DNA of 47,113 nucleotides, from NCBI GenBank assembly GCA_022579005.1, contig MU401709.1:1-47113 (forward strand). Reading direction: 5' to 3'. The notes beneath the pieces were generated by a model. It had not been told where the DNA came from. It did not search any database and was given only the letters and a program-made list of their open reading frames with translations. The DNA comes from Poronia punctata. Lineage: Eukaryota > Ascomycota > Sordariomycetes > Xylariales > Xylariaceae. The position numbers were made by a program, and so were the translations under genes. Below are positions 27,245 through 39,858 of this stretch, piece by piece; positions within the stretch are counted from its first letter, which is position 1; every line of letters begins with the position of its first letter.

Positions 27245-28327
27245 ATATAGGTTGGTAGGTATCTATTATTGGAGGACGATGAGGAGTGTAAGGCGGCTTA
27301 CTTAGGCTATGTAGATGGGGGGAGAGGATATGTTCTTGCTTGTCTTGTTCTCTCTTGGACACGTATAGGGTGAGGTGAGGTGGGCTGGGATGGGGTAGGC
27401 TGAGTTTTTTTGCAAAATGTGTATACTTACTTACTTACATATTACTTACATGCATGGTGTGGTGTGGTGTGGTATGGATGTAAGGTACAGTGTTGTGCTT
27501 ACTTCTTTACTTTCTACACTACTTACTTCCTGCATGAAATGAATTTTTGGTTGGGTTGCCTGATTCTTTCTTTCTTTCTTTCTTTTTTCTTTCTTTCTAA
27601 TCAGTATATAGGTAGGTGTTGAGCTTGTGTGTAATATGTATATGTGTTGTTGGTATCGGAACCGAGCCCGGGTGCGAACCTACCTTGGTGGTATATATAC
27701 CGTTCCGAGCTGAAGAAGAGCGTCTACGAGGGGGGGGGGGGGATATAGTATACTCTTTTGCTTTTAATGCCTGAAAAATGGTACTCTGACATACATTTCT
27801 ACTTATGTAACCCTATCAACTAGTTCCTATACTGTTCTATGAGTAAAGTATGTAGGGGAAAGAAAACATAACTATATTCCATCGGCTTTCCAACGGGTAA
27901 GATACACTGTCTTCTTAGGGAGAAGGGTGTTTCTCTCTCACCCTTTCTCTGGTTATTAACCTGTTAAATGTACTGTAATTATTTAACTATACCTGGAGAG
28001 TTGTTGCCTGTCGAATAGGCTCAGTACTCAATTGGATAGGTAAAGCTGAATAGAAAAAGGAGGGGTCTGGTAAGGTAGGTATGTATGTAATCGAATACTA
28101 CCTTACTTGCATTACCGAGTTTGTTAGACTGCTTTTGTCTGAGGATCTAGATACCTAGTCATTTTAACAATACATACCAACCTTGCTTTACCCAATACTG
28201 AATAGATAGTTGGTGCATTTGGAAAGGAAAAAGGAAGATTATTTGTTGGTTAACTTAACTAGTCTATTCATTTGCTTATATCTACTTAGGCAGGCGTCGT
28301 TGGCTATATGATGACAACCCTTTTGGA

Positions 28328-28376
28328 TGATGAGATGAGAATGAGAATGAGAATGAGATGAGATAGATGAGATAAG
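28328..28376. repeat. GAGAAT/GAGAT minisatellite
   Basis: Purine-rich stretch of GATGA and GAATGA units in a loose tandem array; no coding frame across it. Confidence 0.7.
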
Positions 28377-29669
28377 CTTATACCAACACTGCCTTACATA
28401 CCTACTACCTATACAATTTTAAAAAAGGGGGGATAGCGCTTGTTGGTTGTATAGGAGGTAGGTATGCATCTCATCCTTTTTCGTTGCAGGTAGATATTCA
28501 CTAACCTACCTAGCTAGAGGGATAGCCGGCTGTATAGGTACTTGAGACCAAGCTAACCTAGTAATACATTCTCGGCGAGAGCGAGATATGTTTTTGCTGT
28601 CTTGTCTTCTCTTGTCTTTTCACCGCCCTACCTATGTATCATTCGGCATGTCCGTGAGATAAGGGAGTACCTACCTAATCATTTCCCCATCCGATTAGTT
28701 GTTATTGTATTGCTTAGGCAAGACTGCTTCTTCGGGGAATGATCGTGCTACGTACCTACCTAACCTACCTAGGTGTGAGTAATATGTCTATGGGGTTAGT
28801 CAGTCAGTGAGTGGCTGAGGAAAGAGGAAGTTGGATATCTTGGCTGGTATGTATAGGGTAGGTTAGCTTGAGCCGGATCAACTTCCACGTGAGTCGGAGA
28901 TATCCCGCAGGATTACTTCCGGGCAAGTCGGGGATATCTTGTCCGTCTGCCGGGGGTAGTCAAGTATAGTGTTCAGTTGTGTAGCTCATGTGATCAAAAT
29001 CCAGCACATGTCAAAGTAAGTAGGTAAGTGGAAAATACTAGGGTATATGATAATGAATACTGAAGAGGTAAAGTAAGTATCGAAAATCGACGTATACTTC
29101 AAGTGATAGCACGTACTTTGATGAACAAGAAATAGGGGCAAGTGAGAATATATACCTACTATTTCTGTTTTCTTCATAATTTAAGACAAAAGATCGACAA
29201 CCCCGGAAGTTCCCCCCTCCCCCGGAACCGAACTAAAGGAAGCCGAATTACACAACATACCGTTTTATTTCTGAACACGATAAGGCTGAGACGGCGGTGG
29301 GGGGGCATATATCTACCTATCGGCCGTTTTTTCTCGGCCGGAGGATATAGATGGGGTGACACGGCATGTTTTATCTGTTTCTGTCTGTCTCTGCCCCCCC
29401 CTCCCCGGTCTTGTTTGATTTAGGTACGTAGGTATATAGGTATCACACAATGACGGTCTTTTTTAGACATCTCAACCTAGAGGTTTCCGAAAATGTATTG
29501 TGTTCCGCGTATAATCTAAATGTAATTTAGTAATGCTCTATATCCGAGAAAAGAGAATAAAAAGGTTCCCGAGACATAGATAGCTTGCTTAGGTAGCTAT
29601 GTCACTTAAAGTTTATTATCACGTCGATTTGCCCATGGCAGAATCTCAGGTAACGCGTTACACAATGGC

Positions 29670-29695
29670 TTTTTTTTTTTTTTTTTTTTTTTTTT
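29670..29695. repeat. 26-base homopolymer T run
   Basis: Uninterrupted T tract. It could be the tail of a minus-strand retroposed sequence or a slippage product. No element is recognisable beside it. Confidence 0.9.
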
Positions 29696-31197
29696 ATCAG
29701 CCACCCCCTGCTTTATACGTTAGTCAAGTGTATCGTCGGACAATAGAGGGGGTAGTATGGTATGTTAGCAACGTTGCTCTCGACGACGAGGATACCTAGT
29801 ACGGACGCAGTATTTAAAACTTGAATTTTTGTAAAGGCAAATGCAGTTACTTGCAAAACTTTTTAGATGCTCGCGTACGGTGTTAGCGTTGTAGCAATTC
29901 TCAACTTTTTAGAAGAATAAGGCAGTTAAGAGAATTTATTAAAATTAAACAGCAACACGAAGGTATCGAAAAAAACTCAATGTAGTACGGCAGTTTAGCA
30001 CGACGATGCGCGTCCCCTAGATATATTGCCATTTATAATTTCCAACCTTCCCTGGTCCCTTCATAGCCAGACACGTGGGATCTAAGTTAATCTACGAGTA
30101 AACCCAGCCAAAGTAGAAAATAGGTAATTACCAGGTTATGCTCTCAAGAGGATGGGAAGGGATCGGTGACGGGGAAAAACAGAAAAAGCAAAACAATCCT
30201 TCAAATAGGTACTTGTGGTTATAGGTTAGGTTAGGTGTAATAAAGTACGCATGCATGGTACATTATATTGTTGGTTCTTTCGTGGAAACCTAGCGCCAAT
30301 CGTGGTTGTCGTGGACCCAAGAAATGGTAAATCGTGGTTTCGTTAGTCTAGAGTCCAGATATCCCTGCCCTATCCGATGTTATATGTCTTCTTGATATTC
30401 TGTCAGTGTGAATATCACAAGAGGAAGAATGGACTCTTGATTAAAAATTCTGGTACGATACGTGAACCTGTCACATAGGCGTACGCCGAGTTGAGATTAA
30501 TATCCTTCTAGAGTTTAGACTCTTGCAAGTTACCACCGGTTGAATCGGCCATGAATGGTGATGTTAGATGGATTCCTCCTGTCCAGAGGATTGATCTCAT
30601 GAACTTCCCACCACGATCTGACATCTTGGTTGAAATCTCGTGTGATGATTTATCGCATTTGTTGTTCTTTTGCCCTGCCTCGATTACACGTGCGCGTACG
30701 CGTACAAGGGGGGAAATGAGTGAGATGGGATTCTTCCGGTTTGCGACAAGGGTCCCATGGGTAAATTATCCCCTATTCCCGATCCCTTAATTAAGGTAGG
30801 TAGGTAAAAGATGCACAGGACAAATAATAATACATAGGGCTAAATAACAAGTTGTTTAACCTTATTCCCTTTGGGTTAAAAAATCCCATTTTACCCACAT
30901 TGCCCAGACAAGAGAGGAAAAAAACATATTACCAGCTGACCAGGAACTAATTAGTACAAGCATGTTACAACGATGCAGGTCGAGACAGGGATGTAAAGCG
31001 GAGAAATTATCTTCTTACACAGTACAAAGTCCTAGCCTTGTGGCTCCTGTCCAGTTAGACCAAGCCCCTTTTGGGACAGACTTAAGCCGAGTCTGGATAA
31101 GCAGAGTGGTAAGTGGGCTAATAAGATTCAGCAGGTAACATGTAGCCGAACCAAACAACACCGTGTGGTGGGTTGATGAACAAGGACGGCATGTGGG

Positions 31198-31229
31198 TTG
31201 TGCTAAAAATAGATCTATTTTTAGCACAA
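31198..31229. promoter_or_regulatory. 32-bp perfect palindrome containing two facing MEF2/Rlm1 MADS boxes
   Basis: Structure: TTGTG (31198-31202), CTAAAAATAG (31203-31212), AT, CTATTTTTAG (31215-31224), CACAA (31225-31229). Every base pairs with its mirror partner. Both decamers match CTA(A/T)4TAG, the site known for MEF2-type MADS proteins including yeast Rlm1. The only MADS gene in the window begins 4.5 kb to the right. A regulatory role, including autoregulation, is inference; the site could instead be a foldback-element remnant. Confidence 0.45.
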
Positions 31230-34200
31230 TTCTCCATCTTCCGATTTCCTTGCCCTCTTTTCTTTTTCCGCGACCCACGACCCACGACCCATGCATATAG
31301 AACCCATTCAGAAAATGTGTTGTATGCGAGCAAAGATCCAATAGACGATAGGTACAGACATCAGATAGAATAGCAAAGCCACACACACACACACTGACAC
31401 ACAAGCACAGTATTCTCGTTGCCTAGACTGGACCATACAGACATCTGACATCTAACCAACTTTACCCCATCGCAGAAGATGAGAATTTAGCGGACGATCA
31501 AATGACGCTAGAATCGCACATGCCCGGCGCTTAAAAAGAGAATCGTGGGTTGGTCGGTAAATAGAACAAGCCTCTAATATCTTTTTAGACTTTAAGGCCG
31601 TCTCTTTTTTTTGAGATGCTCCTGTCGGTAGTCTAAATGATGAGCTAAGGTCTTTTAGCTACGTATAATTAGTAGTTAGGTCGGCAGCTGTAGTGGACCT
31701 TGCTTTAAGTAAGGGCGGAATTTACCGCGGGAAAAAAAGGTCACGGTCCTTCCCGAGTCATGAAGGATCCCTAACTTGACTGTTGCGGAATCAATCAGGG
31801 ACCTTTGAACTAAAACAGATGCCTAATTGGGTTCTTGTGACATCCTAGCCTAGTATAGGTTACCTAGCCCGTATTATGTCTGTCCTTATCTAAGCTCGTT
31901 ATACTCAGATCTTTGACAAGTATAACATGTCTAACATTGACTATAGACAAGGCCAAGCAAGGATTGGGTAATCTAGATCCTAACCTAGGATCTTTACGTT
32001 CGGCTTCGACATGCTAATGAGGATCTGGCCGTATAGTGCGATACCTACATGGAATTTAAGCATCTAAGCCTAGTATTCAGAGTATCCATCACGACAGCAT
32101 ACACGAGTATTGTCAAGGTGGGGGTGGTGCAAGAAGAGGTTATACCAGGTATGTCATACATGAAAGACGTTGGTAACTCGGGAGACATCCAGCGTTTAGC
32201 TGCGTCTGGACAGAGATACAATTGGTCTAACGGGCGCGTGGCAGTGATATAATCGCCATGGTAGAATAGGCTGTACGACCTAAATAGACCTACATGGTTA
32301 TTGAATGGGCCTCTGTATTGGTCGACTGGCGACTGCATGCCTACATGACGATGTCTAGGACTTGATGGAAACTTCGACAGAAGGTAGGTGTAGTGTTCGG
32401 TAAGGTACGAAGGGCTGCATGGTGGCCCTGCAGTGACAGAGGTGTGGTGAGGTAGTAGGTAGTACCCTACCGATGCTTATTAGTGGGTGAAGACCACTTG
32501 GTAAGAAGGTGGATACGACTGTGGACACATGGTGATAATCCCGGCCATGGGGAAAAGGCGCGGAGCAGAAGGGTGGGCAGGTTGAAGAGACGCATAATGG
32601 AAGGGCAAAAGCTTGTTCGTTCCGAAAATAGATTTCTTGGCTACATGAGGCTCAAGGAAGTCTGGTCAGGGCGGGGACATACATTGTGAGGGGGGGATAA
32701 CAGGCTGCATGTCTGTACTGCCTGTCTCGAATGTAACAGCCAGCATGGTACTTATCCACCTACTGTACACACCTATCTACCGCGAGGTAACGACCGCTTA
32801 GAAAATGAGGATGGTTTAGAGGTGGTTTAGGAGTAGTAGGTTGGAAGGGTTGCTTTCCGATCTTGTAGGTATCTTTCATACGACATACACTCTACTGGTA
32901 GGGCGGATAAGGGTGACACTATAAGACCGTTGGGGGCTATGCTCAAGTTGTGTGTACGTGTACGAGTAATAGGTAGGTAATGTAACATGGCAAAATAAGT
33001 GATCGCATTGATCAATCAGATCAAAAAGAAACTATTGGAAAACCAAAAGGCGTTCAACTGACAGGTAGGATGGCATAACACACATCATCAACAGATAAAG
33101 TTATTGCTGAGATGTAAACACCACCTTTGGCGACAATGTAGAGGCCTTGGAAGACATATTATGGTGACAATGTCAAAGATGCCACCCCCGCAAGTAGTGT
33201 GTTTCCCCATCGCCATTCCGTGGTAAGAGATCCAAATACTGCAAATTGCGGTTAAATAACGGTATCCCGTTTCAGAGGCCGACGGGCGTCAAGGAGCCAA
33301 AGAACAATCAGGAAACCGAAACTCAGTCCCTGGTAATAATTGAAACTGAGAAAAGCAAAGCGGTCTGATCAGTGATAGCACCGTAAGAGTAGAATTGGCT
33401 CGGTCTACTATGTAGTTGTGCCATCTACTAGGTATCGTGTCATTTTGCTTCAATTCAACGCTCATGTCTGTTTGCTTTGAAATTGAAGAGACAGGCACCA
33501 GCAGCCTGAGCCTATCGTAATGCAAATTGAAGATTGGGCGTGGAGAACAGTCAGTATACAGTGCGTATAACCCACGATAGCGATTATGTTAATTGAGCTA
33601 ACAACAGAAGAGGTAGGTACTACCTTTTCAGGAAATACAGTGACTACACAGTTAATCATACTTAAAGCAGCTGTTGTGGATAAAATTCCATCCAAATTCC
33701 CCTACTATATGCATGTACCTGTGGTACGGTTGGTTTTACGCTAAAACTCCTCGTGGTCTCTATTTCTAATGCATGTTCTACCTACCATTCTTAAACTCTC
33801 TGTAGCAGGAGCCTCCTTCGAGATTTTCTGCCTGCCCGTGATATAAGGTATATTGTATAACATCTCTATGACCGGCAGAGTACCTCAAAAGTTGTAAGTC
33901 TGTGCCATAAGAGTAAAGAATCGGAAATAACACTGAACTTATAGATGGTTAGGTTAAGAAGTCGGTACTTTGTGGGACGATTTTATCTACCAATGACGTC
34001 TCTGGAGTCTGAATGCTCTCAGATCCCTGAGATGACTTTGGTCGTTCTTGTAACTTTTGGAGTGAGTAGGTACATGTATGCTTCAGGGACTTCCACGTTA
34101 TCGGTGTGTTCTCCTTTTGTCTTTTACCGGGGCCAAGTCCTATTCAAACACTAGTCTAGCCCCCCAAGTCCCTTTCCGCACTCACTGATTGATATGGCTG

Positions 34201-35712
34201 GCTGCCCACCGATGTAGTTGCCTAGCCTAGTTTATCTAGTGCAGGTACTTCCTGCCTGCATGGTACATAGCCCTCCTGGTACGTATCTCCCAGGTCCGCC
34301 CACTCTCTCAACTCCCTCTTTTCCCTCTGTTCTACCCGTCGTTGTCTCTGTTTCCCTTCCGCTTCTGCGCCTTTATCAAAGCTTGCAACACTGGCATTAT
34401 CTAACGGCAGTTGGGCTATGTGCAGGCCAAAAGACTAGAGAAGCTCTCCAATCAGAAAACACACCAACCACCCACACAATCCCACACCGCATAGGAAAAA
34501 GTCGGCGGGCGTCAAAATATCAGTAAGAAAAAAAATAAAACCACGAACACCATCTCTTCTATTATTAGAACCAACCCACGCCAGATTCAGCCCCATCGAC
34601 CCTGCAAGTCAAAACAACGCCGGCAGAGGAAATAGGCACAAGGTACAGATAGTATCGTACTTTGTGGTATTGTGTCATTTGTTTTCCTCGTTGACGTTGG
34701 CGACATCCATCTCTCCAATTCGTCGCAATTGAAGGCGCATCTTCGTAAGATAGATGATATAGCCTATGCTCTTTTGTACAGATTTGTCGGTTCAAGAGAA
34801 GATTACTGTGTACTTACCCACTTCCTACCATAACCCTACTTAACCTACAGGCTACACCCTATCACCTAGGTATACCAATCCCTACAAGGCTCTCTACCTC
34901 GATCTAGTATATATAGTATGAGCCATCATCACCTCTGTATACCCAAAGTACTCGCTACGGCAGAATACTAAAAGAGGACCAGGAGTACTTTACGTCTTAC
35001 GGTCTACCAGACCACGATACTACGTAAACCCACTACCTACCTACATTCACGCTACTTCCCTCCGCTGCAACTGTACAGCATAATAACACATACATATGTG
35101 GATAACCCCAGATTCATATATCATCTAGAGAGGGTTTCATAATTTGGGCAATCAATCTTCCCAGTCCTGGTCAAAAATCTTCGATACGGCAAGAATACAC
35201 AGACTGACCCTTCCCATCCTATATACTTCTACCACGCCCTTTCGAAACATTATCCCTTCCAGGGCAGTTCGACACTCCTTCGGCCTAAGAAGAACGTGGT
35301 GTATTTGCAGCCTCTCTCCTTCTCCCAATCTAGTGTTTTTTTCTTTCTCTTTGTGACAACCGCGGCCGAAACTACAACGTTCCTGCGCCCCCGGTTCCTG
35401 ATTGCATCCTCGACACTACAAAGCCATACCGTTGGTCAACCAACCTTGACGTCTCCATCATCGACATAGAATATTTTGCCGCCGTCGTCCCGCTCCGATA
35501 GTCACTTCTCAGCCGTCAGCCTGAACCCTAATCTATTGTGCCACGCTGGATTACCACGACTTTCCCTCCAAATATCGTCGGCCAGCCTCTGCGGCGGAAG
35601 CCATACAGTCACACAGCTGGGATCTGCGATCCTGCCTAGAGGCCCCTGACCTTTTCGATATTTACTACTTTTGCTGCGGCAGACATCGCGTTCCTTAAAA
35701 CCAACAGCCAAT

Positions 35713-37858
35713 ATGGGCAGAAGAAAGATCGAGATCAAAGCAATTAAAGATGACAGGAATCGTTCTGTGTAAGCAACCCTGCGCTGCTTTCCTGCTCTAC
35801 CCTCTTCCATCCCATATCGCTTTCGTATCCAATTTAGCTTGCATTGCACATGTTGCCGCACCCCGCAGGATGCGACGCAAGGCAATGCGATGCGATTGCG
35901 ATGCGCTGCGCTGCGGGGTGGAGCGACGCGGAATGATGCAAAATGAGCTGTGGCTAACAAGCATTGATCCTGCAGCACGTTTTTGAAGCGGAAAGGCGGT
36001 CTGTTCAAGAAGGCCCACGAGCTCTCCGTCCTCTGCTCAGTCGACGTCGCCGTATTTATATTCGGCCAGAACAAGAAGGTTTACGAATACTCGTCGGCCG
36101 ATATGCGGGAACTGATAACAAGATACACATATGTTTGTGTGACCCTGCCCACCACTCTAGTCGGAACCTGTACTTACCCGTCGACCTTTTTTATTATAGC
36201 ATGGCGGTCCGAACGAGCATAAAGGCCCCGGCGATTTCAACGGCGGGGATGACGATGACGACGACGATTTAGAAGGAACGCCGCCCCATGGCCACGAAGG
36301 CTCCGCCGAACCTCCCATGATACCCCCGCAGTTTTCAGGCCAACAAGCTTTCCCACATTTGAGGCATCACACACCTTCGTCTTCTCCCCCGATTAATGGG
36401 ATGGCTTTCGTCCCAAGAGGCCACACTCCTCAACCCCAGATGAACGTCCACTCGCGTCCTTCTTCGCGAACCGACTTCCGCCGTCCTCCCAACGGCCCAC
36501 AAGCTGGTCCCGGTCCTGGTCCACAACCCGTACCTAACGGATATGCGTATATTCCCCAAAGTGCAATCTACGGCTCGCAGGCTCAGTCCGCATTACAACA
36601 CGGGCCCCCGCCGCCGCCGCCTCATTATCAATACGCCACATCCCACCCGCCGATGCCGACATATATGGAAGAATCGCGTCGCTCATCGGTACCACCCAAT
36701 TATCCACCGGGGCCAGCACCATCTCAAGCACCGACACCGCAACCACGGCCCCAACCTTCGCCGCCTCAGGTGCATATCCAAAAGTTGCCTCCGCAAGCCG
36801 TGCCACACGTGTCGCCGCCCCAGCCACAGAGCCAGCACCTCGAGGTTCCCCATCACCAGAAACAACCGCAGGCACAGCATCAGCAGCAGCAGCAGCAGCA
36901 GCCGCAGTCCCAACAGCATTCCACTTCGATGAACCCTCCCAGGTCGGAACGGTTGGCAGATCGTCCCACTCAGCCCGGCCTCGATATGTCCATCATTAGG
37001 AAACTTCCGCACCAGTCGGGTAGTATATTCACGCCCGTCGATGACCCACCATCTATCCTCATCCAGCACCTGGATAGAATCCATGCTGATTCCCACCCGA
37101 AGGACGAGGCTGGTAACCGCTCACAGTCGGTTGATGTAGGCGCCGTTTCGCGCGTTAAGCCGCCGACGACGTCGCCCCCAATGCCTCAACGCGCCAATAC
37201 GGGGGCCAGCTTCCCTCGGCCACGGAATTCAGTGTCTATACCCGAAGGTGGCTTCACGCCTCCGTCTCGCTCTAACAGTATGAAGATGGAAGGCGGTTCA
37301 AGGCCGCGGTTACGGGTGCAAATTCCGGACGAGGCTTCTGATGCTGACAGCAATACGGGAGAAGCGGCAACCAATTCGCCTCGAACCGCGGCAGATGTGC
37401 CGGCACAACCCACAAGGCGAAACGGGACCGACGCTCCCGTTTTGCCGCCGCCGTCTCCATCGACGCCTGCTATTGTGTCGGCTGGTGCTAGTGGCCCGCC
37501 TAACCCATACGCCCGCCCGCCGCCGCCTTCCCAAAACCACAGCTCTGGGATGAATATTGACACGCCTGTATCGGCGCTGCCGTCGCGGTTCTTGAGCGGC
37601 GAGTTTCTGCCTAGTCCGAGCACTTTCTACCCCGAATGGAACTTCCGGGGCGACACTACCAACACGTTGCCGAGTCCGCTGAATTTTGCTACACCGGTTG
37701 CCGCAATGGGGCCTTCATTCCTCAGAGACGAGAATGGGCCAAGCGGGTCAAACGGGCCGAATCCCGCCAAGCGCAAGAGCCCAGAGTTGAATACGGCCGG
37801 TGCACAGTCGGATGACCATGAAGGTCTGGAGCCCAAACGCTTGAAGACGGAAGGGTAG
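35713..37858 (+). CDS. rlmA: MADS-box transcription factor, Rlm1/MEF2 type
   Basis: Exons 35713-35768, 35976-36132 and 36200-37858; 1872 nt, 623 residues. The MADS domain fills residues 1-60 ([19 protein letters not shown], then [20 protein letters not shown] and [18 protein letters not shown]), with the MEF2-style GRRKI start rather than the SRF/Mcm1 form. It binds A/T-rich CTA(A/T)4TAG sites as a dimer. After [13 protein letters not shown] comes an acidic patch of seven Asp (about residues 82-88), then a long Pro/Gln-rich disordered region with a short polyglutamine tract (36880-36903), typical of activation domains, and a basic KRKSPE / PKRLK tail, a likely nuclear signal. In yeast and Aspergillus this family acts under the cell-wall-integrity MAP kinase. 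Intron 1 (207 bp) carries GCGATGCG repeats. Start at 35713 is fixed by the MADS domain. It is convergent with the Msb1-family gene. Confidence 0.93.
35868..35932 (+). repeat. GCGATGCG-type repeats inside MADS-gene intron 1
   Basis: The middle of intron 1 is an imperfect array of GCGATGCG/GCGCTGCG units, strongly GC-rich against its flanks. It lengthens the intron to 207 bp. A structural or splicing effect is possible but not shown. Confidence 0.55.
36871..36912 (+). repeat. CAG/CAA polyglutamine tract in the MADS factor
   Basis: In-frame CAG repeats encode an uninterrupted run of seven Gln inside a Pro/Gln-rich stretch ([16 protein letters not shown]). Such tracts vary between strains and may tune activation. 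Confidence 0.85.
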
Positions 37859-39858
37859 TAGTCTTGTCTACGACGCAATCGATCTACGCGGCGAAACGAC
37901 ATCCGATCCCGCTTATAATTCAACCTTGCCCCAACACGTCGATTTGTCGCTAGGTAGGATCCTACCCAAAAAGAAGACCCATTCATTTATGGCCAACGCT
38001 GTAGGCCCATCAGTTGTAATGTATACCGAACTGCGATGGCGTCCGGCAGGCATCTTGCAATTTCTTTCCTCATATTATCCTTGGGAGATGAATTACTGGC
38101 AGCGCTTCTGGATACCCCCCTATTCTATCATTTCTTGTCCGATAATAAATCAAAATTTGCTTCATCACGATCCGACCCCTTCTAAACTCTGCGCCATTGC
38201 AAACTGGCTTGCTTGATTATAGCATGATGCGGCGTTATTGCTTCTTTTTCCATTTGGGCATGCCTTTTTGGTAGCTCCTTCCATTCGCTTCTTACTTTTT
38301 CGTTTACGGCCTTCCCCCCCCCCCAACGCCCCTGGGCCTTTGACCAGATACGTAGAGGGAGCCCACCTTATTAGAGACGGACCGGACCGGACATGAAGGA
38401 TGAATATCACGGATACTTTGTTGTGTGTTTTATGGGTTGTTGAAGGATTTGCGTTGCACACTGTGGGCAAGCAAAACAGAAACTCTGCAAAGTCAAACAG
38501 CCTTGACTTGACTATGAAGAAGTGGGGAAAGGTATTCATGGATGGGGGGGGACTCCTGTCATGCCAAGAGGATGGTTGGTTGGATGGATGGTTCATTGAA
38601 ATGGCGTTTATACAGGAAAGGAGTGTCCAGACAGGGAGAGGCAGGCAGGGGCTTGGTTGTTTGGTGATGATTTTCGTGGTCGGTAACAATGTTGCTTGTA
38701 CAATATATAAATACATACAAGAAGTCTTTTAAACTGCAGCTCACGCTTATAGACTAATGTTTTGTGCCCTACGTGATTGATGTTTGTTTGTTTGTTTGTT
38801 TGTATACTGCCGTTTTGTCTTTTTTGCACTGATCAGCTCAGAAATTAGAAAAGGTAGTGATGCATATTAGTGTGAAATTGTTCACTCTACATATTTTCTG
38901 CACGCCTGTACTGTGTACATGATGTGTAAAATCTAGGAATATTAAGAGTTGGTAGCTGTAGCATGTCATACGACAGTCAATTTGGCAACTAACAAAATGG
39001 ATCATGAATACTTATGTAGCAGAACAAGTTTAAAAGAAAGAATTGGGAGGAACCGGTAGTTATTTCGGCGCATCAAACTACCTACTTGGGTTAATCTACT
39101 TGACCTACTAACCACTCACCCACTCCATTGATTTCGGTCAAGTTACCTGTAGATTGGCCTGAACAACGTCTCTCTTGCTCAATCAACTCCTCCTCAAACT
39201 TTCTAGGACTGTGCAGCAATGTCCCAAATGTGACAATCTCTCCCTTATCCACGACCCCCTCCTTAAATTCCCCCGCAAAGAAAAGAACCTCCTGGGCTGC
39301 CAAAGAAGGCGAGCCATCAAGTACGTCCAAATGGACAACCAGATTCACTAAATTACTTTCCCCCAAGCAATTAAGAGAAGAAGAATTAGACCAGTAGCCA
39401 AACGAGGCACCCCCTTTCCACACTCTTGTGAATGATGAATGTCATCCATCACCATGGCTGGCTGCTGCAATAGGTATGCCACATGAGGGACATCCAAGTA
39501 GGAAAAGAACCCGACTGATGTCTGGATCTGTGAAACTCCTATTATAGCATCGGCGCAAATTGGCCAATGCCAAACCATCATCAATCAACAATAAAGCGGC
39601 ACGACGCAAACTGTGTATCTTGTGAAGCACTTCCCTCAAGAAAGTTCATTCTAGTGGTATCATCAAAAACCAGGGCAAAGGGAGGTATGTGGACAAAGGA
39701 AATCGGAGAAATGAGGGTATATGAAGCGCATTGGTAATCGCAGAAAATCAAAACAACGCCGGAAACTGAAAGCAGGTAGAACAACAAGGGACGAGGTAAA
39801 GTGGCCCCATGGGTAGCCATCTAGGTATTCACAGTCCGGGCCTTTGCATGTACCGTCC
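37859..39858. other. Convergent spacer between the MADS gene and the Msb1-family gene
   Basis: Two kilobases holding the 3' ends of both genes. A TTTG repeat lies at 38780-38803 and a C-run near 38315. 39091-39640 stays largely open on the minus strand and is listed as a possible small gene. No other gene is seen. Confidence 0.5.
39091..39639 (-). CDS. Possible small unrecognised minus-strand gene
   Basis: Two adjoining open stretches in different frames, 39639-39442 and 39423-39091. Neither begins with ATG (TTG and GTG). The first reads LRRAALLLIDDGLALANLRR and ends with CPSCG; the second includes NLVVHLDVLDGSPSLAAQEV and EEELIEQERR. Both look more globular than chance translations, and a short intron could join them, but no family is recognised. 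The plus strand is also open over part of this (39128-39397, Ser/Thr-rich). Reported as a candidate only. Confidence 0.2.

Larger units (their letters stand above)
26337..35712. other. 9.4-kb region with no recognisable gene, rich in simple repeats; upstream of the MADS gene
   Basis: Every ORF here is short and none shows a domain, signal peptide or conserved motif I recognise. It is dominated by short-unit repeats: AAGC at 26739-26760, TTTGG at 27067-27096, ACCT at 27167-27186, CAGG at 27228-27244, TTTC at 27564-27598, a 13-G run near 27730, GAGAAT units at 28328-28360, a 26-T run at 29670-29695 and many TAGG/CCTA motifs. The last 700 bases, CT-rich, are probably the MADS gene's promoter and 5' leader. 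A non-coding RNA or a lineage-specific small gene cannot be excluded from sequence alone. Confidence 0.5.

Noticed and set aside
27655..27720. tRNA-like stretch with GGGTGCGAACCTACC
   Set aside because: No consistent acceptor, anticodon or T-arm pairing can be drawn on either strand.
26741..28376. CRISPR-like or centromere-like array
   Set aside because: The units are simple 4-6 base microsatellites without spacers, in a eukaryotic context.
36335..37623. Minus-strand and shifted-frame ORFs over the MADS gene
   Set aside because: They are shadows of the GC-rich, Pro/Gln-coding exon 3.
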